Of a stretch of DNA of 64,000 bases, positions 54,688-64,000 are shown in pieces (within the stretch, counting starts at the first letter, position 1; each line of letters opens with the position of its first letter). The notes beneath the pieces are model-generated. The model saw only the letters and a list, made by a program, of their open reading frames with translations, was not told the origin of the DNA and did not search any database. A program made the position numbers and the translations under genes. This DNA is from Palsa-504 sp963744005 (GTDB lineage: Bacteria; Actinomycetota; Actinomycetes; Streptosporangiales; Streptosporangiaceae), in the NCBI GenBank assembly GCA_963744005.1, contig CAVURU010000003.1, forward strand, positions 3,506,224-3,570,223. Reading direction: 5' to 3'.

Positions 54688-55481
54688 GTCACCAACGTCC
54701 GCCGCCTCGCCGGCGCCGACCGCCGCCCGGCTCGGCGCTGATCGCCGTGGCGGCCTGGCTGCTGGCCCTGATCGGCGCCGGGGCGCTGTACGTGTCCTTC
54801 ACCGCGCAGCAGCAAGTACGTCTTCGCCGCCCGGCATCAGGACGCGGCCAGCATCATCGAGGCGCTGCTGCTGGACCTGCTGATGATCGTGTTCACGCTG
54901 CTGGCCCTCGGCCTGTCCCGGGCCGGGAAGTCCACGCGGACCGAGCGGGTGCTGATCCTGGCGTGCGCCGCGGCGTCGGCCTACATGAACGTCTCCGCCG
55001 CCGACACGGCCTCGCCGCGCAGCGTCGTCGCCTACGCGGTCGCCCCGGTCGCCCTGGCCGTGGTGGTCGACCGGGTCGTGGCCGTCATCCGCCGTCACGT
55101 CCTGGCCGACGACGAGGCCTCAGCCTGGACGGCCCTCGGCCGCGCCCTGGCCGCCGCTGCGCGCCTCGCGGGCCTGGTCCTGCTCTACTCGCTGCGGACT
55201 CGTCCTCGCGCCCCGTGAGACGTCTGCGGGGCTGCGGCGGATGGTGCTCGACGCGGCGCCGCTGCCCGAGTCGCTGCCAGGCAGCCGGCCAGCGAAGCCC
55301 AGGCGATCGACCCGCCGCCGACCAAGAAGGCGGCCCTGCTGGCGCTGTACCGGGAGCACGCCGACTACGGCAACCGGGACGTGGCGGCCAAGGTGGCGGC
55401 CGAGCTGGCCCCGCAGGCCGGGCTCCAGGCCGGGACTGCCCGGGCCTACCTGTACGCCGAGCTGGAGGGCAGGCGTCGTGA
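54688..55481 (+). pseudogene. DUF2637 membrane protein (SpdB-like) of the ICE, multiple frameshifts
   Basis: Read across frames: TNVRRLAGADRRP, SALIAVAAWLLALIGAGALY, YVFAARHQDAASIIEALLLD, LLMIVFTLLALGLSRAGKST, AYAVAPVALAVVVDRVVAVI, then a soluble C-terminus TKKAALLALYREHADYGNRD. Four hydrophobic helices and this C-terminus match DUF2637/SpdB spread-type proteins of actinobacterial elements. Breaks near 54730, 54815, 55195, 55295 and 55475. No ATG or GTG is visible at the expected start (a GTC at 54688). Confidence 0.7.
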
Positions 55482-57091
55482 TGACCGATCTGATCCTCGC
55501 CCTCATCGCCCTGGCTCCTGGCCGTCGCCCTGTTCGTCCGCTTCACGGTGTTCTCCGGGGACCGGATCCGCGCGCATGCGCTGGCGGATCCGGCTGCTAC
55601 CTGCACCCGGGTACCGGCTTCGCGTCGATCGCCGAGCTCGGTCATCCGCTGGGGACGCCTGCGGCCCTGCACCACGGCCGCCGGGCCCGGCCCGGGCTGC
55701 GGCTCCGGTCACCGGCTGCGTGGCGCGCACGACCGACTACGCGGTCCGGCTCGGCCGCGGCCAGTGGTTCCGCCGCTGCTACGGCCGGTTCGAGGACCAG
55801 GTGCTCATCATGGCCGCGCCGCGCACCGGGAAGTCCGGCATGGTCGCTGACCGGATCCTTGACCACCCCGGCCCGGTGCTGGCCGCCAGCACCCGCGCGG
55901 ACCTGTACGAGTCCACGGCCGGCGCTCAGGGCGCTCCGCGGCCCGGTCTACGTGTTCAACCCGCAGGGCGTCGGCGGCGTGCCGTCCTCGCTGCAGTGGG
56001 ATCTGCTCGGCCCGTGCAAGGACCTGGTGATGGCCCGGCGGATGGCCTCGTGGCTGAAGCTCCCCGGCATCGGCGGTGACCTGCAGTGGTTCCAGCAGAA
56101 GGGCGAGGTCGCGCTGATGGCCTGCTGTGGGCCGCCGCGGTGACCGGCCGCACCATCCTGGACGTCTACGAGTGGGTGCAGCTCCACGGCCACGCGACGT
56201 GCCTGCAGATCCTGGCCAACCATCCCGGCAGCACCCGCGCAGATGTACGCGGTCTGCCAAGCGGATGTTCGAGGAGAACCGCACATCAGGAGTCGATCCG
56301 GGACACCATCGACCTGCTGCTCGCGTGGGCGATCCTGCCCGGCCTCGCCGCCGCGGTCACCCCGGCCCCGGGCCAGGGGTTCAGCGCGGAAGACTTCACC
56401 CCGCGCTGCGGCACGCTCTACCTGATCGCCAGCGGCGACGACGACTCGCCGGTGACCCCGCTGTTCCGGGCCCTGGCGCAGCTGGGTGCACTACGAGGCC
56501 GGGCTGGCCGGCAGCAAGCGGCGGTACCGGCGCCTGGACCCGCCGCTGCTGATGGCCCTGGACGAGGTGACCCAGATCTGCCCGGTCGACCTGCCGGTCA
56601 TGCTGTCGGACTCGGCCGGCAAGGGCGTCCTGCTCATGCCGGTCTGCCACTCGGTGAGCCAGCTGGAGAGCCGCTGGGGCAAGCACGGCGCCGACACGAT
56701 CTGGTCGACGTGCGGGACCAAGGTGCTGCTCGGCGTCGATCTCCGACCCGGACACGCTGGAGCACGCCTCGAAGCTGTGCGGCACCGTCAAGCACGGCGA
56801 CGGCAGGGAGCCGGTCGTCCCGCCCGAGCTGCTCCGCATGCTGCCCGACTGGCGGGCCCTGGTCATCCGGATGAACCTCAGCCCGGTCGTGGTGAAGATC
56901 CGCCCGGCCTGGCGGCGGCTGCCTACCGCCTCGGCCGTCACCCGCTGCCGGTCCCGGCCATCACCGCCGTGCCCGACGTTCCGCCTCGCTGCCTGAGATG
57001 CGCCTGCCCGAGTCCGGCGCCTGCCCCGGCCGCGGCCTCGGCGAACGGTCACGGCGGCAAGCCCGGCCCGCTGGCGAAGGTCGGCCAGTGA
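55481..57091 (+). pseudogene. TraG/VirD4-type conjugative coupling protein, many frameshifts
   Basis: Reassembled protein of about 535 residues. N-terminal membrane helix (MTDLILALIALA, FVRFTVFSGDRIRAHA), then DYAVRLGRGQWFRRCYGRFE, Walker A MAAPRTGKSGMVADRIL (about 55810-55860), VFNPQGVGG, Walker B LLMALDEVTQICPVDLP (near 56550), GVLLMPVCHSVSQLESRWGK and the C-terminal WSTCGTKVLLGG with LCGTVKHGDG of the TraM-recognition domain. At least eight frame changes between 55510 and 56960. It is a hexameric ATPase that brings the relaxase-DNA complex to the transfer channel. Confidence 0.8.
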
Positions 57092-57532
57092 TCGGCCCCC
57101 GAGTACGTCACCGAGATCTCCGTCCCGGCTCAGGCGACACCGGTGAAATCCAGCGCCTCCACTCCCCCATGCCGGAACCCGAGTGGAACTGGCTGAACTG
57201 GACGTGGAACTTGAGGCCGGGCCGTGACACGAAGCGGAGGCGATCGACGCGGCCGAACTGGTCGAGGCCGAGACCGCGATACCGCCACCAGCTGGCCCGG
57301 GAGATGTCCGAGCACGCCGCCTGAGGCTTACGAGCGGGCGGGCGGCGAAGGCTACGCGCGGGCGATCCCCGACGTGAAGGAAGCTCAGCAGCGCCGTCGT
57401 CCGGGACGCTCAATTGGAAACCCGCGGTGGGGCACCGGCGGCCGGGCGCACTTCGCCGCTCCGCGCCCGGGCGACTTCCCCGGCCGCGACGTACGACAGC
57501 CGGAGCCTGAGGCTGAGCTGGAGATCGCGTGA
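57088..57532 (+). pseudogene. Hypothetical ICE protein, frameshifted
   Basis: GTG 57088 overlaps the coupling-protein stop. First frame IGPPEYVTEISVPAQATPVK, then ELAELDVELEAGP, AEAIDAAELVEAETAI, QLAREMSEHAA in other frames, and a long last frame AIPDVKEAQQRRRPGRSIGN ending EPEAELEIA. No family recognised. Stop overlaps the next GTG. Confidence 0.5.
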
Positions 57533-58090
57533 CCGAACCGGACCCGGTCTCTGCCCTGGCGGGGCAGCTCGAGCAGCTGCGTGCCGAGCTGGCCCGCTAC
57601 ACGGGCGAGACCGGCTCAGCTGCGGGCCCGGCTCGACGACGGACGCTGGCCAGGAGGCGATGCATCCGCCTGGAGATCAAGAAGCTCGGCGAGAAGGTCG
57701 ACGAGGCGACCGGCCAAGCGACAAGGCTGACGACCCGCAGGCGCCGTACTGGCTCGGCCTGTCCGAGGAAGAGCACGCCGCCCGGCTCAGCCAGCTGCAG
57801 CGCCTGGGTCGACCAGGTGGCCCTCGTCCAGTGGCCCGGCTACTTGAGCCGGCTCACGGCGTGCTGGCCGAACCACCGCGAGGCGGTGATCGAACTCTCC
57901 AACGCTGATGACCGAATGGGTCCGCATTTACGGCGAGCCGGACAACAGGCCCTTGCAGGACGCCCTCTGGTTCTGGAACGCGTGGCTGCCCGGCGCGCTC
58001 ACCCGCCTGGAGGTGGCGATCACATGCGACGCGATGGGCTGCCGGATCGAGAACGCTGCCCGCTCGGAGCGATCGCCGCTCCGCTACTAA
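57529..58090 (+). pseudogene. DUF4913-type protein of the ICE, frameshifted
   Basis: TEPDPVSALAGQLEQLRAEL is a coiled-coil start; later frames give LEIKKLGEKVDEATGQ, APYWLGLSEEEHAARLSQLQ, AWVDQVALVQWPGYLSRLTA and, from 57908, TEWVRIYGEPDNRPLQDALW with LPGALTRLEVAI. The 'WPGYLS...CWPNH...W' pattern matches DUF4913 proteins common on actinobacterial ICEs. At least four breaks. A hairpin follows. Confidence 0.68.
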
Positions 58091-58096
58091 CCAGCC

Positions 58097-58133
58097 AGAT
58101 CCCCGGACGCGCTTCCCCGGCGCCCGGGGATCT
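58097..58133. terminator. Hairpin terminator
   Basis: AGATCCCCGG (58097-58106) and CCGGGGATCT (58124-58133) form a 10-base stem followed by TCTCGTG, directly after the DUF4913-type gene. Confidence 0.65.
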
Positions 58134-58172
58134 TCTCGTGTGAGGGCCGCCGAGTCAGGGCATGATCACTGG

Positions 58173-58404
58173 ATGCCCGTACCTTTGTTCGAGAACCGTC
58201 CCGAACAATGCCCATACGGGCATTCCCTGGCGCTCGGGCAGCCTCAGCGCGTCGGCTGGAAGCCGTGCGTGTGCGCTTCGGCCCTCGAGGCGGGCAGAGC
58301 GGGGCCGCGGAATGGGCCACCTCTGGATCTGGTGCGGTGCCTGCCACCAGGAAGGCCGCGAGACGATGATCTACGAGCCGCCGCACGATCCGCCGGCTGG
58401 CTCA
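58173..58404 (+). pseudogene. Small Cys-rich ICE protein, frameshifted
   Basis: ATG 58173: MPVPLFENRPEQCPYGHSLA, QRVGWKPCVCASALEAG, then one shift near 58300 to RGMGHLWIWCGACHQEGRET and MIYEPPHDPPAG. CPYGH, CVC and CGACH look like a zinc-ribbon. The last frame stays open to 58590, but the protein most likely ends around 58400, where the convergent relaxase gene ends; the end given is approximate. Confidence 0.6.
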
Positions 58405-61400
58405 GATCTCCAGCTCCGGCTCGGCGTCTCCGCTCAGCCTGCGCATCGCCACGATGCCATGAGGACTCCAGAGACGGCTCAGCCTGAGGCCCGCGTACCA
58501 AAGGCTCGTCGATGGCCGCCTGGGTCATCTGAGTGCGTCGCCCGGCCCGTTCGGCTTCCTGCTCGGCTTGCCGGTCCACCTTGGCGCTGACGGCTTGCAG
58601 GTCTTCCAGGACCCCGGCGTAAGGCTCGCGGTTCCGGCTCAGCGGACGGCGGGCGGCGCCCGCCAGGATCGGTCGCCTGCCGCTCAGCGCCGTACTTGGC
58701 GATCTCGGCATCGGTCACCGGAATCCGCCGGGCCATCTCTTCAGCCCGGGCCCGCCTGCCAGGCTTCGATCCGCGCGGTCTGCTCGGCCTTCCACCGGGA
58801 CCACTCCGCCGGGCCGATCGCCGGCGTCTCGCGCTCCTGGGCTGGGCCTCGGGTATCTCGCTGCCGGTGACCGGGACACGCTCGGCCAGGCCCCGGGACC
58901 TGAGTTCCCGTTCAGCTGCCTCGGCCTTGGCCGCTGTGCCGGCGTGCGCCTCGGCCCACTCCCGGCGGGCGGCATCGGCTACTGCGAGCCGGGCCAGGTC
59001 GGCTGCGGCGTCCCTCGCGTCAGCGTCGGCCTGGGTAACTGCGTCGACGTCCCGTGCCGTGCCCGCGATGTGCGCGCGGACGTGTGCGGCTTCGAGCTCG
59101 GCTTCCCGTTCCCCGACCTGTGCCTGGACATCGGGCGGCGCCAGGGCTGCGGCGCGGTCGTGCTCGTCACCGCCGCCTCGAGCTCGCCGCGGCCCATCGC
59201 CTTCAGCAGGGCCGCCTCGTCTGGCAGCTGCAGGGCCCGCACGCTGGCGTGGAAGGCCTCGGCCAGGTGCGCCTACCCGGCCGGAACCGGGCCGATCGCT
59301 ACCTGAGGATCGGTGACGCCGACTGTTCCCGGTAGCTGGCCACGATGCCTGCCTGCTTCTCCCAGTCAGCCCTGCGGGCCGCCGACTCCGTCTGGGCGGG
59401 CGGGACGCCCCAGGCGTTCAGCGCCCACTGAGGGGGCCGCTCGGCGGCCTGGCGGCCCAGCTCGGCCTGCCGGGCTTGCAGCATTTCCACGCCGGCGTCG
59501 ATGTCCGCCGTGGCGTGCCGGGGCGCGCGCTCAGCCCATCCGGTCGTCGTGCCCCGTTCCGGGGCTGGTTCTTTTCCCGCCCTGCCATGAAGCACCGCGG
59601 CGATGCTCCGGGCCCCGTCCAGCGGGTCAGCGGTGACCGCGTCCAGGACGTCCTCGATCGCCCGGCCGCCGATCTCATGGGCCCGCAGCGCCTCCAGGAA
59701 CGCGGGTCGCGCCGGGTCGCGCCGGTACCGCTCATAGTCAGCTTCGGAGATCCGCTGCCGGACCATCTCGTCGATCTTCGGCACGACGTCCAGCCGCCAG
59801 AATCCCTCGACCAGCTGCAGCAGGTACGCCGTGTTCGTGGTGCTGTCCTGGGCGGCCTGGATCTCCTCCAGCGCGGTCCGCTCCGGCTCGTCCTGCTGCA
59901 GAGCCTGGGCGAGCACGGCCTCCCACGGGGCCATCTGCCGGTCGCTGGGCCGGTCCGGCATCAGGATCGGGACTTCCCGGGCCAGGTCAGGGCGTCCCGC
60001 CTGCCGCAGCTCGGCCCGCTTGCTAATCTGCGCCGCGGTGTAGGCGTCCCGCTCGGGCCTGCCCGGCTGCGCCGGATCAGGCGTCCCGGTCACCACGTGG
60101 AGCGTGTTCTTCTCCCGGCCGCGCGTCGCCCCGGTGTAGACCAGGCTCCGGTTCGCCCCGCTGTCGACGACCAGGTGCGCGCGGTCCACGGTGCGGCCTT
60201 GGGCGACCGCCACCGACCCGGCATAGGCCAGCTCGGCGCTCTGCTCGAGGTAGTCCACGGGGACGAAGAACGGCTTCGACCACTGGTCAGGGCCGGTCTG
60301 GCGGCTCACCACGGCCAGCCGGGCGAACGGGGCGCCCACGCTGGTCTCCAGGCGGACTACGTCCCGGTTGGCCAGGCTCTGCCCGTCCGCGTCGATCCTC
60401 GTGTTCAGCCGGGCCCGGACCAGGTCCCCGCGGCCGGCCCGGTTGCCGTCGGCCAGGGTGATCTCCGCGTCGCCGACCTTGCCGAGCTCGGCCAGCCGTT
60501 CCCGCACCAGGCCGGACAGCCGGGCCGCCGTCTCGTTCGACGTGGCCATCAGCAGGGCCTCCTGCCCGGCCAGGAAGCCGTTCAGGTACAGCGAGACCGC
60601 GTCATCGAACACCCGGTCCTGCGGGCCGTGGTAGACCCGGCCGCGGGCCTGGTACTCGGCCAGCACGCTCACGTCGCCATCCCGCAGCCGCAATGAGGCG
60701 TCCCGCTCCCACGCGTTCTGGAACCGGCGGACCTCGGTGAGCTGCCATGATCCGTGGCGGGCGGCGATCAGGCGGAAGATCCCGCCGGCGTCCACCGACC
60801 CGAGCTGCTCCGGGTCGAACGTGCCCACGACCATGGCCCCGTTCCGCCGGGCCACCTGGACGATCCGCACCGCGTCCTCGGTGGACACTTGCGTCGCCTC
60901 GTCGACGACCAGGACGTCGCCCGGGTAGACCGGGACGTGCGGTCGGCGTTCGGCGGAATCCTTGATCTTGCCGAGGAACTGGGCCAGGTTGTACGTCTCC
61001 ATCGGCGCCCCGGCCCGGTCCGCCTCCTCGGCCATGACCCGGGCGGCGTTCGTGCTGGCCGTCAGCCCGATGACCCGCCCAGCCCCCTGCGCGGCCCACG
61101 CCTTCGCGAACGCGGCCATCACGTGGGTCTTGCCAGTGCCCGCCGGCGCGACCAGGCAGTTGATGAGCCGCCCGGAGGTCAGCAAGCCGAGGCACGCCTC
61201 CCGCTGGGAGTGGTCCAGGTCACTGCCGGCCAGGGCCGCCGCGGCAGCCTCCCGGGTGACCCGCTGCGGCACGGGCACGAGGGCCGCGTCGACCAGGTGC
61301 TGCTCGATGATCCCGGTGCTCGGCTGTGCAGAATCGCTCCTGGTAGGGCGCCCGGTAGATGCTCGTCCCGTCCTTCCGCAGACCCAGCCGGGTCACGTCG

Positions 61401-62807
61401 ATCAGCTCCGGCGCCGGGGCGACCTGCAGCACGCTGACCCCCTCGGCCCGGCCGGACACGGCCTCAGCCGCCAGCCCGTTCAGGTACTCCTCCGGGTTGG
61501 TGTCCGCGGGCAGCGGGGGACCGCCTGGCCGAGCTCGAAAGTCAGCTGTGACAGATCCCACGTGGAATTGACCAGCTGGACCGCGGCGACCGCCTTGCGG
61601 ATGATCCGGGCCCGCTCCTCTTCCCCCGGCAGGCCGCGCGGCCCGTGCTCCGCCGAGTGCACCGCGGCTGCTTCGTGGAGCGCGGACAAAGCGCCGATCC
61701 CGCTCCGTTCCGCTCGCTGGGCCCACGCGCCACTTGCTGGCCAGCGGGAGGCGGGTTGTGATCCTTCGTGTCCCGCGTGTCCGTCGCAGCCCACTGCCGG
61801 ATCGCCCACTGGGCCCGCTTCCCCGGAGCGTGACCGTGCTCGCGCCTCGTACTCCGTGCCTCGAGCTCCCGAGCCTTGTCCCGCAGCTCTTTGCTCCGGG
61901 TGCTGAACTCGCTGGCCGCCTCGTCGCTGATCCCGCCGACCTCTAGTGCCTTGCCGTCCGCGCGGAGCACGCTCAGGTAGCCGATCCGCTCCAGCTCCTG
62001 GGCGAGGAACCGGTCCGCGAGCGTCCCCATCCGCAGCTTGTTCCGGAACAGCGGGTGGCCATGGAGCGCCCGCCACAGAGCGTCCTGGCCGTCCGCCCGC
62101 TGCGCCCGGTTGGCGATCGCGTTATGCACGTGGAGCTGCGGTCGCCCTCGCGGTAGGCGTGCTGCGGGAAGCTGGCCACGATGAACCCGTGCGCGTCCCG
62201 CCATTCCCCGCGTCGCGGAGTGGTGCCCGGTGCGTACGTACGCGGGCCGCTGCTCGGCCACGGCGATCATCCGGTCATTGGCCCGCTTCACCGCGCCGCG
62301 GATCTGCTCGGCCCGCTCGGTCAGCCGCTCCGCGTCCGCTTCGCGGTGCTCGGCCTCCGCTTCGGCCGCGGCCTGCAGGAGCGAGGCCCACAGCACCGAG
62401 ACGCTCTTGGGCACGCTGAACGTGTAGTCGTAGAACGGCACGCGGGTCCGCCACTGGGCCCGCAGCCGGAGCCGGATCTCCCGGGTCTCCTCCGGTGTGA
62501 TGATCCGGCCCGCGGCGGCCACCTGCTGGCCACCTCGGCCTCGATCCGCTGGTGCAGCGATCCGGACGGCGGCCGGGTAGTTCCCCGGCCGCTGCCGTCG
62601 GGCCAGCACCTGGCCGTCCGGGCCGACGTCCTCGTGGTACAGCGCCCGCATCACGTCGGCGTCGACCTGCCCGGCCAGGCCAAGCGCCGCGGCGCCGGCG
62701 CCCTGCCAGTAGGCCGGGCGGCTCCCCGCCGCGCCGGTGTAGTAGTCGGCGCCGCCCACGGCGTCGGTCAGGTACGCCGTGTCATAGCCGGTGTGCAGGC
62801 TCAGCAC
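58402..62807 (-). pseudogene. MobF-family relaxase-helicase (TrwC/TraA-like), many frameshifts
   Basis: About 1470 residues when frames are joined. GTG 62807 starts VLSLHTGYDTAYLTDAVGGA, DYYTGAAGSRPAYWQGAG (relaxase tyrosines), FYDYTFSVPKSVSVLWASLL and the metal-binding histidines QLHVHNAIANR. The long intact middle frame (59299-61278) is a RecD-like helicase: Walker A VAPAGTGKTHVMAAFAKAWA, Walker B DVLVVDEATQVSTEDAV, and DRAHLVVDSGANRSLVYTGA. The C-terminal third is coiled-coil (HIAGTARDVDAVTQADADAR), ending at TGA 58404-58402. It nicks the transfer origin and unwinds the DNA strand sent to the recipient. Breaks cluster at 58.4-59.3 and 61.3-62.5 kb. Confidence 0.85.
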
Positions 62808-63087
62808 GGGGGAAACACCACCCTCGGCGGTCAGCGGGCCGGGTTTTTCGCGCGCCGCGAAGCGGTCGCAACCAAGATCATCTCTCCTGATGCAAGGGTG
62901 TGAACTCTTGTGGGCACGCCGGGAGGGAAAATCGGATGTCCGACATTCAGCGGCGGGCCAGGCTGGGTTGCAGCGCAGCTGTCCGACGCCAAGGGAATGA
63001 TTCCTGCCAGCTAAGGTGAGCCACCCGGATGTGCTGCTAGCCTCACCCGGTGCTTGGCAACCTCCTATCCATTCGAGGCAGGTGATC
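62808..63087. other. Intergenic region upstream of the relaxase gene
   Basis: 280 bases without a gene, between the divergent relaxase gene and the next plus-strand gene. It is less GC-rich than the flanking DNA. The transfer origin is often near such a gene, but I see no long inverted repeat that identifies it. Confidence 0.4.
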
Positions 63088-63555
63088 ATGGAAGTAGCAG
63101 CCTTGGTCCTCGGGATCGTTGGGGCCGTCACAGGCGTGGCCGCCCTGGCCTGGCAGGTGATCACGTGGACGAAGAGCGGAGCCGTGGTCAAGGTGACCGC
63201 AAATCAGGCCTTTCTGGCCAGTGGAGGCCCGGCTGAGCAGTTCCTGAACGTGACCGCCCGCAACACCGGAAGATCACCCGTGACCGTGAAGGGATGGGGA
63301 CTGCGGTTCCCCGATGGCAGGGTCTTGGTCTTCCCTAATCCTGCGCCGTGGTCAAGCTCGCCGTCTCACCGGCTGGAACAAGGATCTGAGGGAAGCTGGT
63401 ATGCGCCCACGGCTGAGGTCGCTCGGGCCTGCGCCGAACACGGGGTCAGGCAGCAGGACATGACCGCCTTCGTGAAACTCGAGGATGGCAGGACGATCAC
63501 TGCCAGGGAACGCGGCATCGGCATGACCTTCGAGTATGAAGAAGGTCCTGGTTGA
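63088..63555 (+). CDS. Single-pass membrane protein of unknown function
   Basis: ATG 63088 is preceded by AGGCAGG. The 155-residue product has an N-terminal hydrophobic helix (EVAALVLGIVGAVTGVAALA), followed by a beta-sandwich-like soluble domain (KVTANQAFLASGGPAEQFLN, ARNTGRSPVTVKGWGLRFPD). Similar short proteins with a membrane anchor and an Ig-like fold are common but uncharacterised. Codon use is intact, unlike its ICE neighbours. Confidence 0.75.
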   Translation: MEVAALVLGIVGAVTGVAALAWQVITWTKSGAVVKVTANQAFLASGGPAEQFLNVTARNTGRSPVTVKGWGLRFPDGRVLVFPNPAPWSSSPSHRLEQGSEGSWYAPTAEVARACAEHGVRQQDMTAFVKLEDGRTITARERGIGMTFEYEEGPG

Positions 63556-63587
63556 ATTGACCAAGAACCACAGGCGGAGAAGCCCCC

Positions 63588-63764
63588 ATGACCGGCATAC
63601 GCCGCCTCACCAAAGAGGAGCTGGAGTCCCTCGGCTACTCCAGGAACGAACTGCGTCAGCTCGGCCGTGAGCATGGCGTGCTGGTGTCGCGCGATGCTTT
63701 GCACCATGGGATAGTCCGCTTCGCTGCAGCCGGGGTCAAGCTGCCGCCCAAGCAGGACGCTTAG
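63588..63764 (+). CDS. Small basic protein (58 aa), unknown function
   Basis: MTGIRRLTKEELESLGYSRN, ELRQLGREHGVLVSRDALHH, ending KLPPKQDA. Ribosome site GGCGGAGAAG before ATG 63588. Helical and basic; may bind nucleic acid. It lies three bases before the next small gene. Confidence 0.6.
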   Translation: MTGIRRLTKEELESLGYSRNELRQLGREHGVLVSRDALHHGIVRFAAAGVKLPPKQDA

Positions 63765-63767
63765 CCC

Positions 63768-63917
63768 ATGGCCGGCAAGGCCGCTGACCCTGATCCGGAC
63801 GAGACCGCAGATCTGGTGGCCAGGATCGTCCAGGGGTACCGAGAGCACGTCGCCGCGGCGGCCGAGGATCCCGGCGCTGACGACGAGGTCCTGGAGGACG
63901 ATCCCGGTTGCGAGTAG
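63768..63917 (+). CDS. Small acidic protein (49 aa), unknown function
   Basis: MAGKAADPDPDETADLVARI, VQGYREHVAAAAEDPGADDE, ending DDPGCE. Strongly acidic. Start ATG 63768 three bases after the upstream stop. A basic plus an acidic small protein in tandem could be a binding pair; not proven. Confidence 0.5.
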   Translation: MAGKAADPDPDETADLVARIVQGYREHVAAAAEDPGADDEVLEDDPGCE

Positions 63918-64000
63918 AGGTCGCTGGAGGTCCTGGAGCAATCAGCGCCGCTGCGCTGCCGGCCTCCCAGTCGACAAAGACCTGGTCCCAAGCAATGCGT

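Larger units (their letters stand above)
52990..64000 (+). mobile_element. Integrative conjugative element, left part (continues beyond window)
   Basis: The block from tRNA-Ser(GCT) to the window end contains small overlapping cargo ORFs, a DUF2637 membrane protein, a TraG/VirD4-type coupling protein, a DUF4913 protein and a large MobF relaxase-helicase, all absent from actinobacterial core genomes. No integrase or second attachment site is visible, so the right end is not defined. Most long genes carry several frameshifts. Left boundary at the tRNA 3' end is inferred from the usual integration mode. Confidence 0.75.

Noticed and set aside
59299..61278. Separate stand-alone helicase gene
   Set aside because: Adjacent frames on both sides carry the relaxase domain and coiled-coil end of the same MobF protein; the long open frame is just the unbroken middle.

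Overview
The window is a high-GC actinobacterial chromosome segment. The reasons are strong G/C bias at third codon positions, frequent GTG starts, an alpha-glucan/trehalose operon (glgX-treY-treZ), a pknB-pknA-pbpA-rodA-pstP-fhaB-fhaA wall/division operon with crgA, a class E sortase, and the proteasome activator Bpa. The order ppiA - rhomboid - crgA - sortase - pknB...fhaA - tRNA-Leu resembles the origin-proximal block known from mycobacteria and streptomycetes. A Streptosporangiales-like actinomycete is my inference; no rRNA gene is present to settle it.

Layout. 1-5.7 kb: glgX (5' end missing), treY and treZ, which turn alpha-glucan into trehalose. 5.7-7.6 kb: FAD monooxygenase divergent from a TetR regulator across an AT-rich palindromic spacer. 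7.7-13.6 kb: small membrane protein, HerA-like ATPase, a cluster of DnaA-box-like 9-mers, a multi-spanning mannosyltransferase-like protein, and a protein with 15-residue tandem repeats. 13.7-25.6 kb: ppiA, rhomboid protease, crgA, sortase E, the Ser/Thr kinase - penicillin-binding protein - RodA - phosphatase - FHA operon, and tRNA-Leu(CAG). 25.7-35.2 kb: universal stress protein, PAS/GAF histidine kinase, Wzt/TagH-type ABC ATPase, anti-sigma/STAS pair, glycosyltransferase, pheA, bpa, quinone oxidoreductase, ParA-like ATPase and tRNA-Ser(TGA). 35.2-42.5 kb is accessory: an eroded integrase beside the tRNA, a carboxymuconolactone-decarboxylase-like protein, a cNMP-sensor/flavin reductase fusion, a GT2 glycosyltransferase, an intact ISAs1-family element with terminal repeats and target duplication, and a polysaccharide pyruvyl transferase. 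42.7-52.8 kb: small conserved proteins, cytidylate-kinase-like protein, PhoU, CtaG, an AAA ATPase, a MauE-like membrane protein paired with a Cys-rich protein, an ECF sigma factor and an acyl-CoA synthetase. 52.9-64 kb: tRNA-Ser(GCT), then part of an integrative conjugative element with a DUF2637 membrane protein, a TraG/VirD4-type coupling protein, a DUF4913 protein and a MobF relaxase-helicase.

A dominant feature is single-base frameshifts, usually in G/C runs. About seven lie in otherwise normal genes between 0 and 53 kb. They become very dense (about 15-20) in the conjugative element at 53-62.6 kb, where nearly every long gene must be read by hopping frames. Protein-level conservation on both sides of each break argues for recent decay or sequencing/assembly error rather than ancient pseudogenes. 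Frameshifted genes are entered with type pseudogene, and the breakpoint is given.
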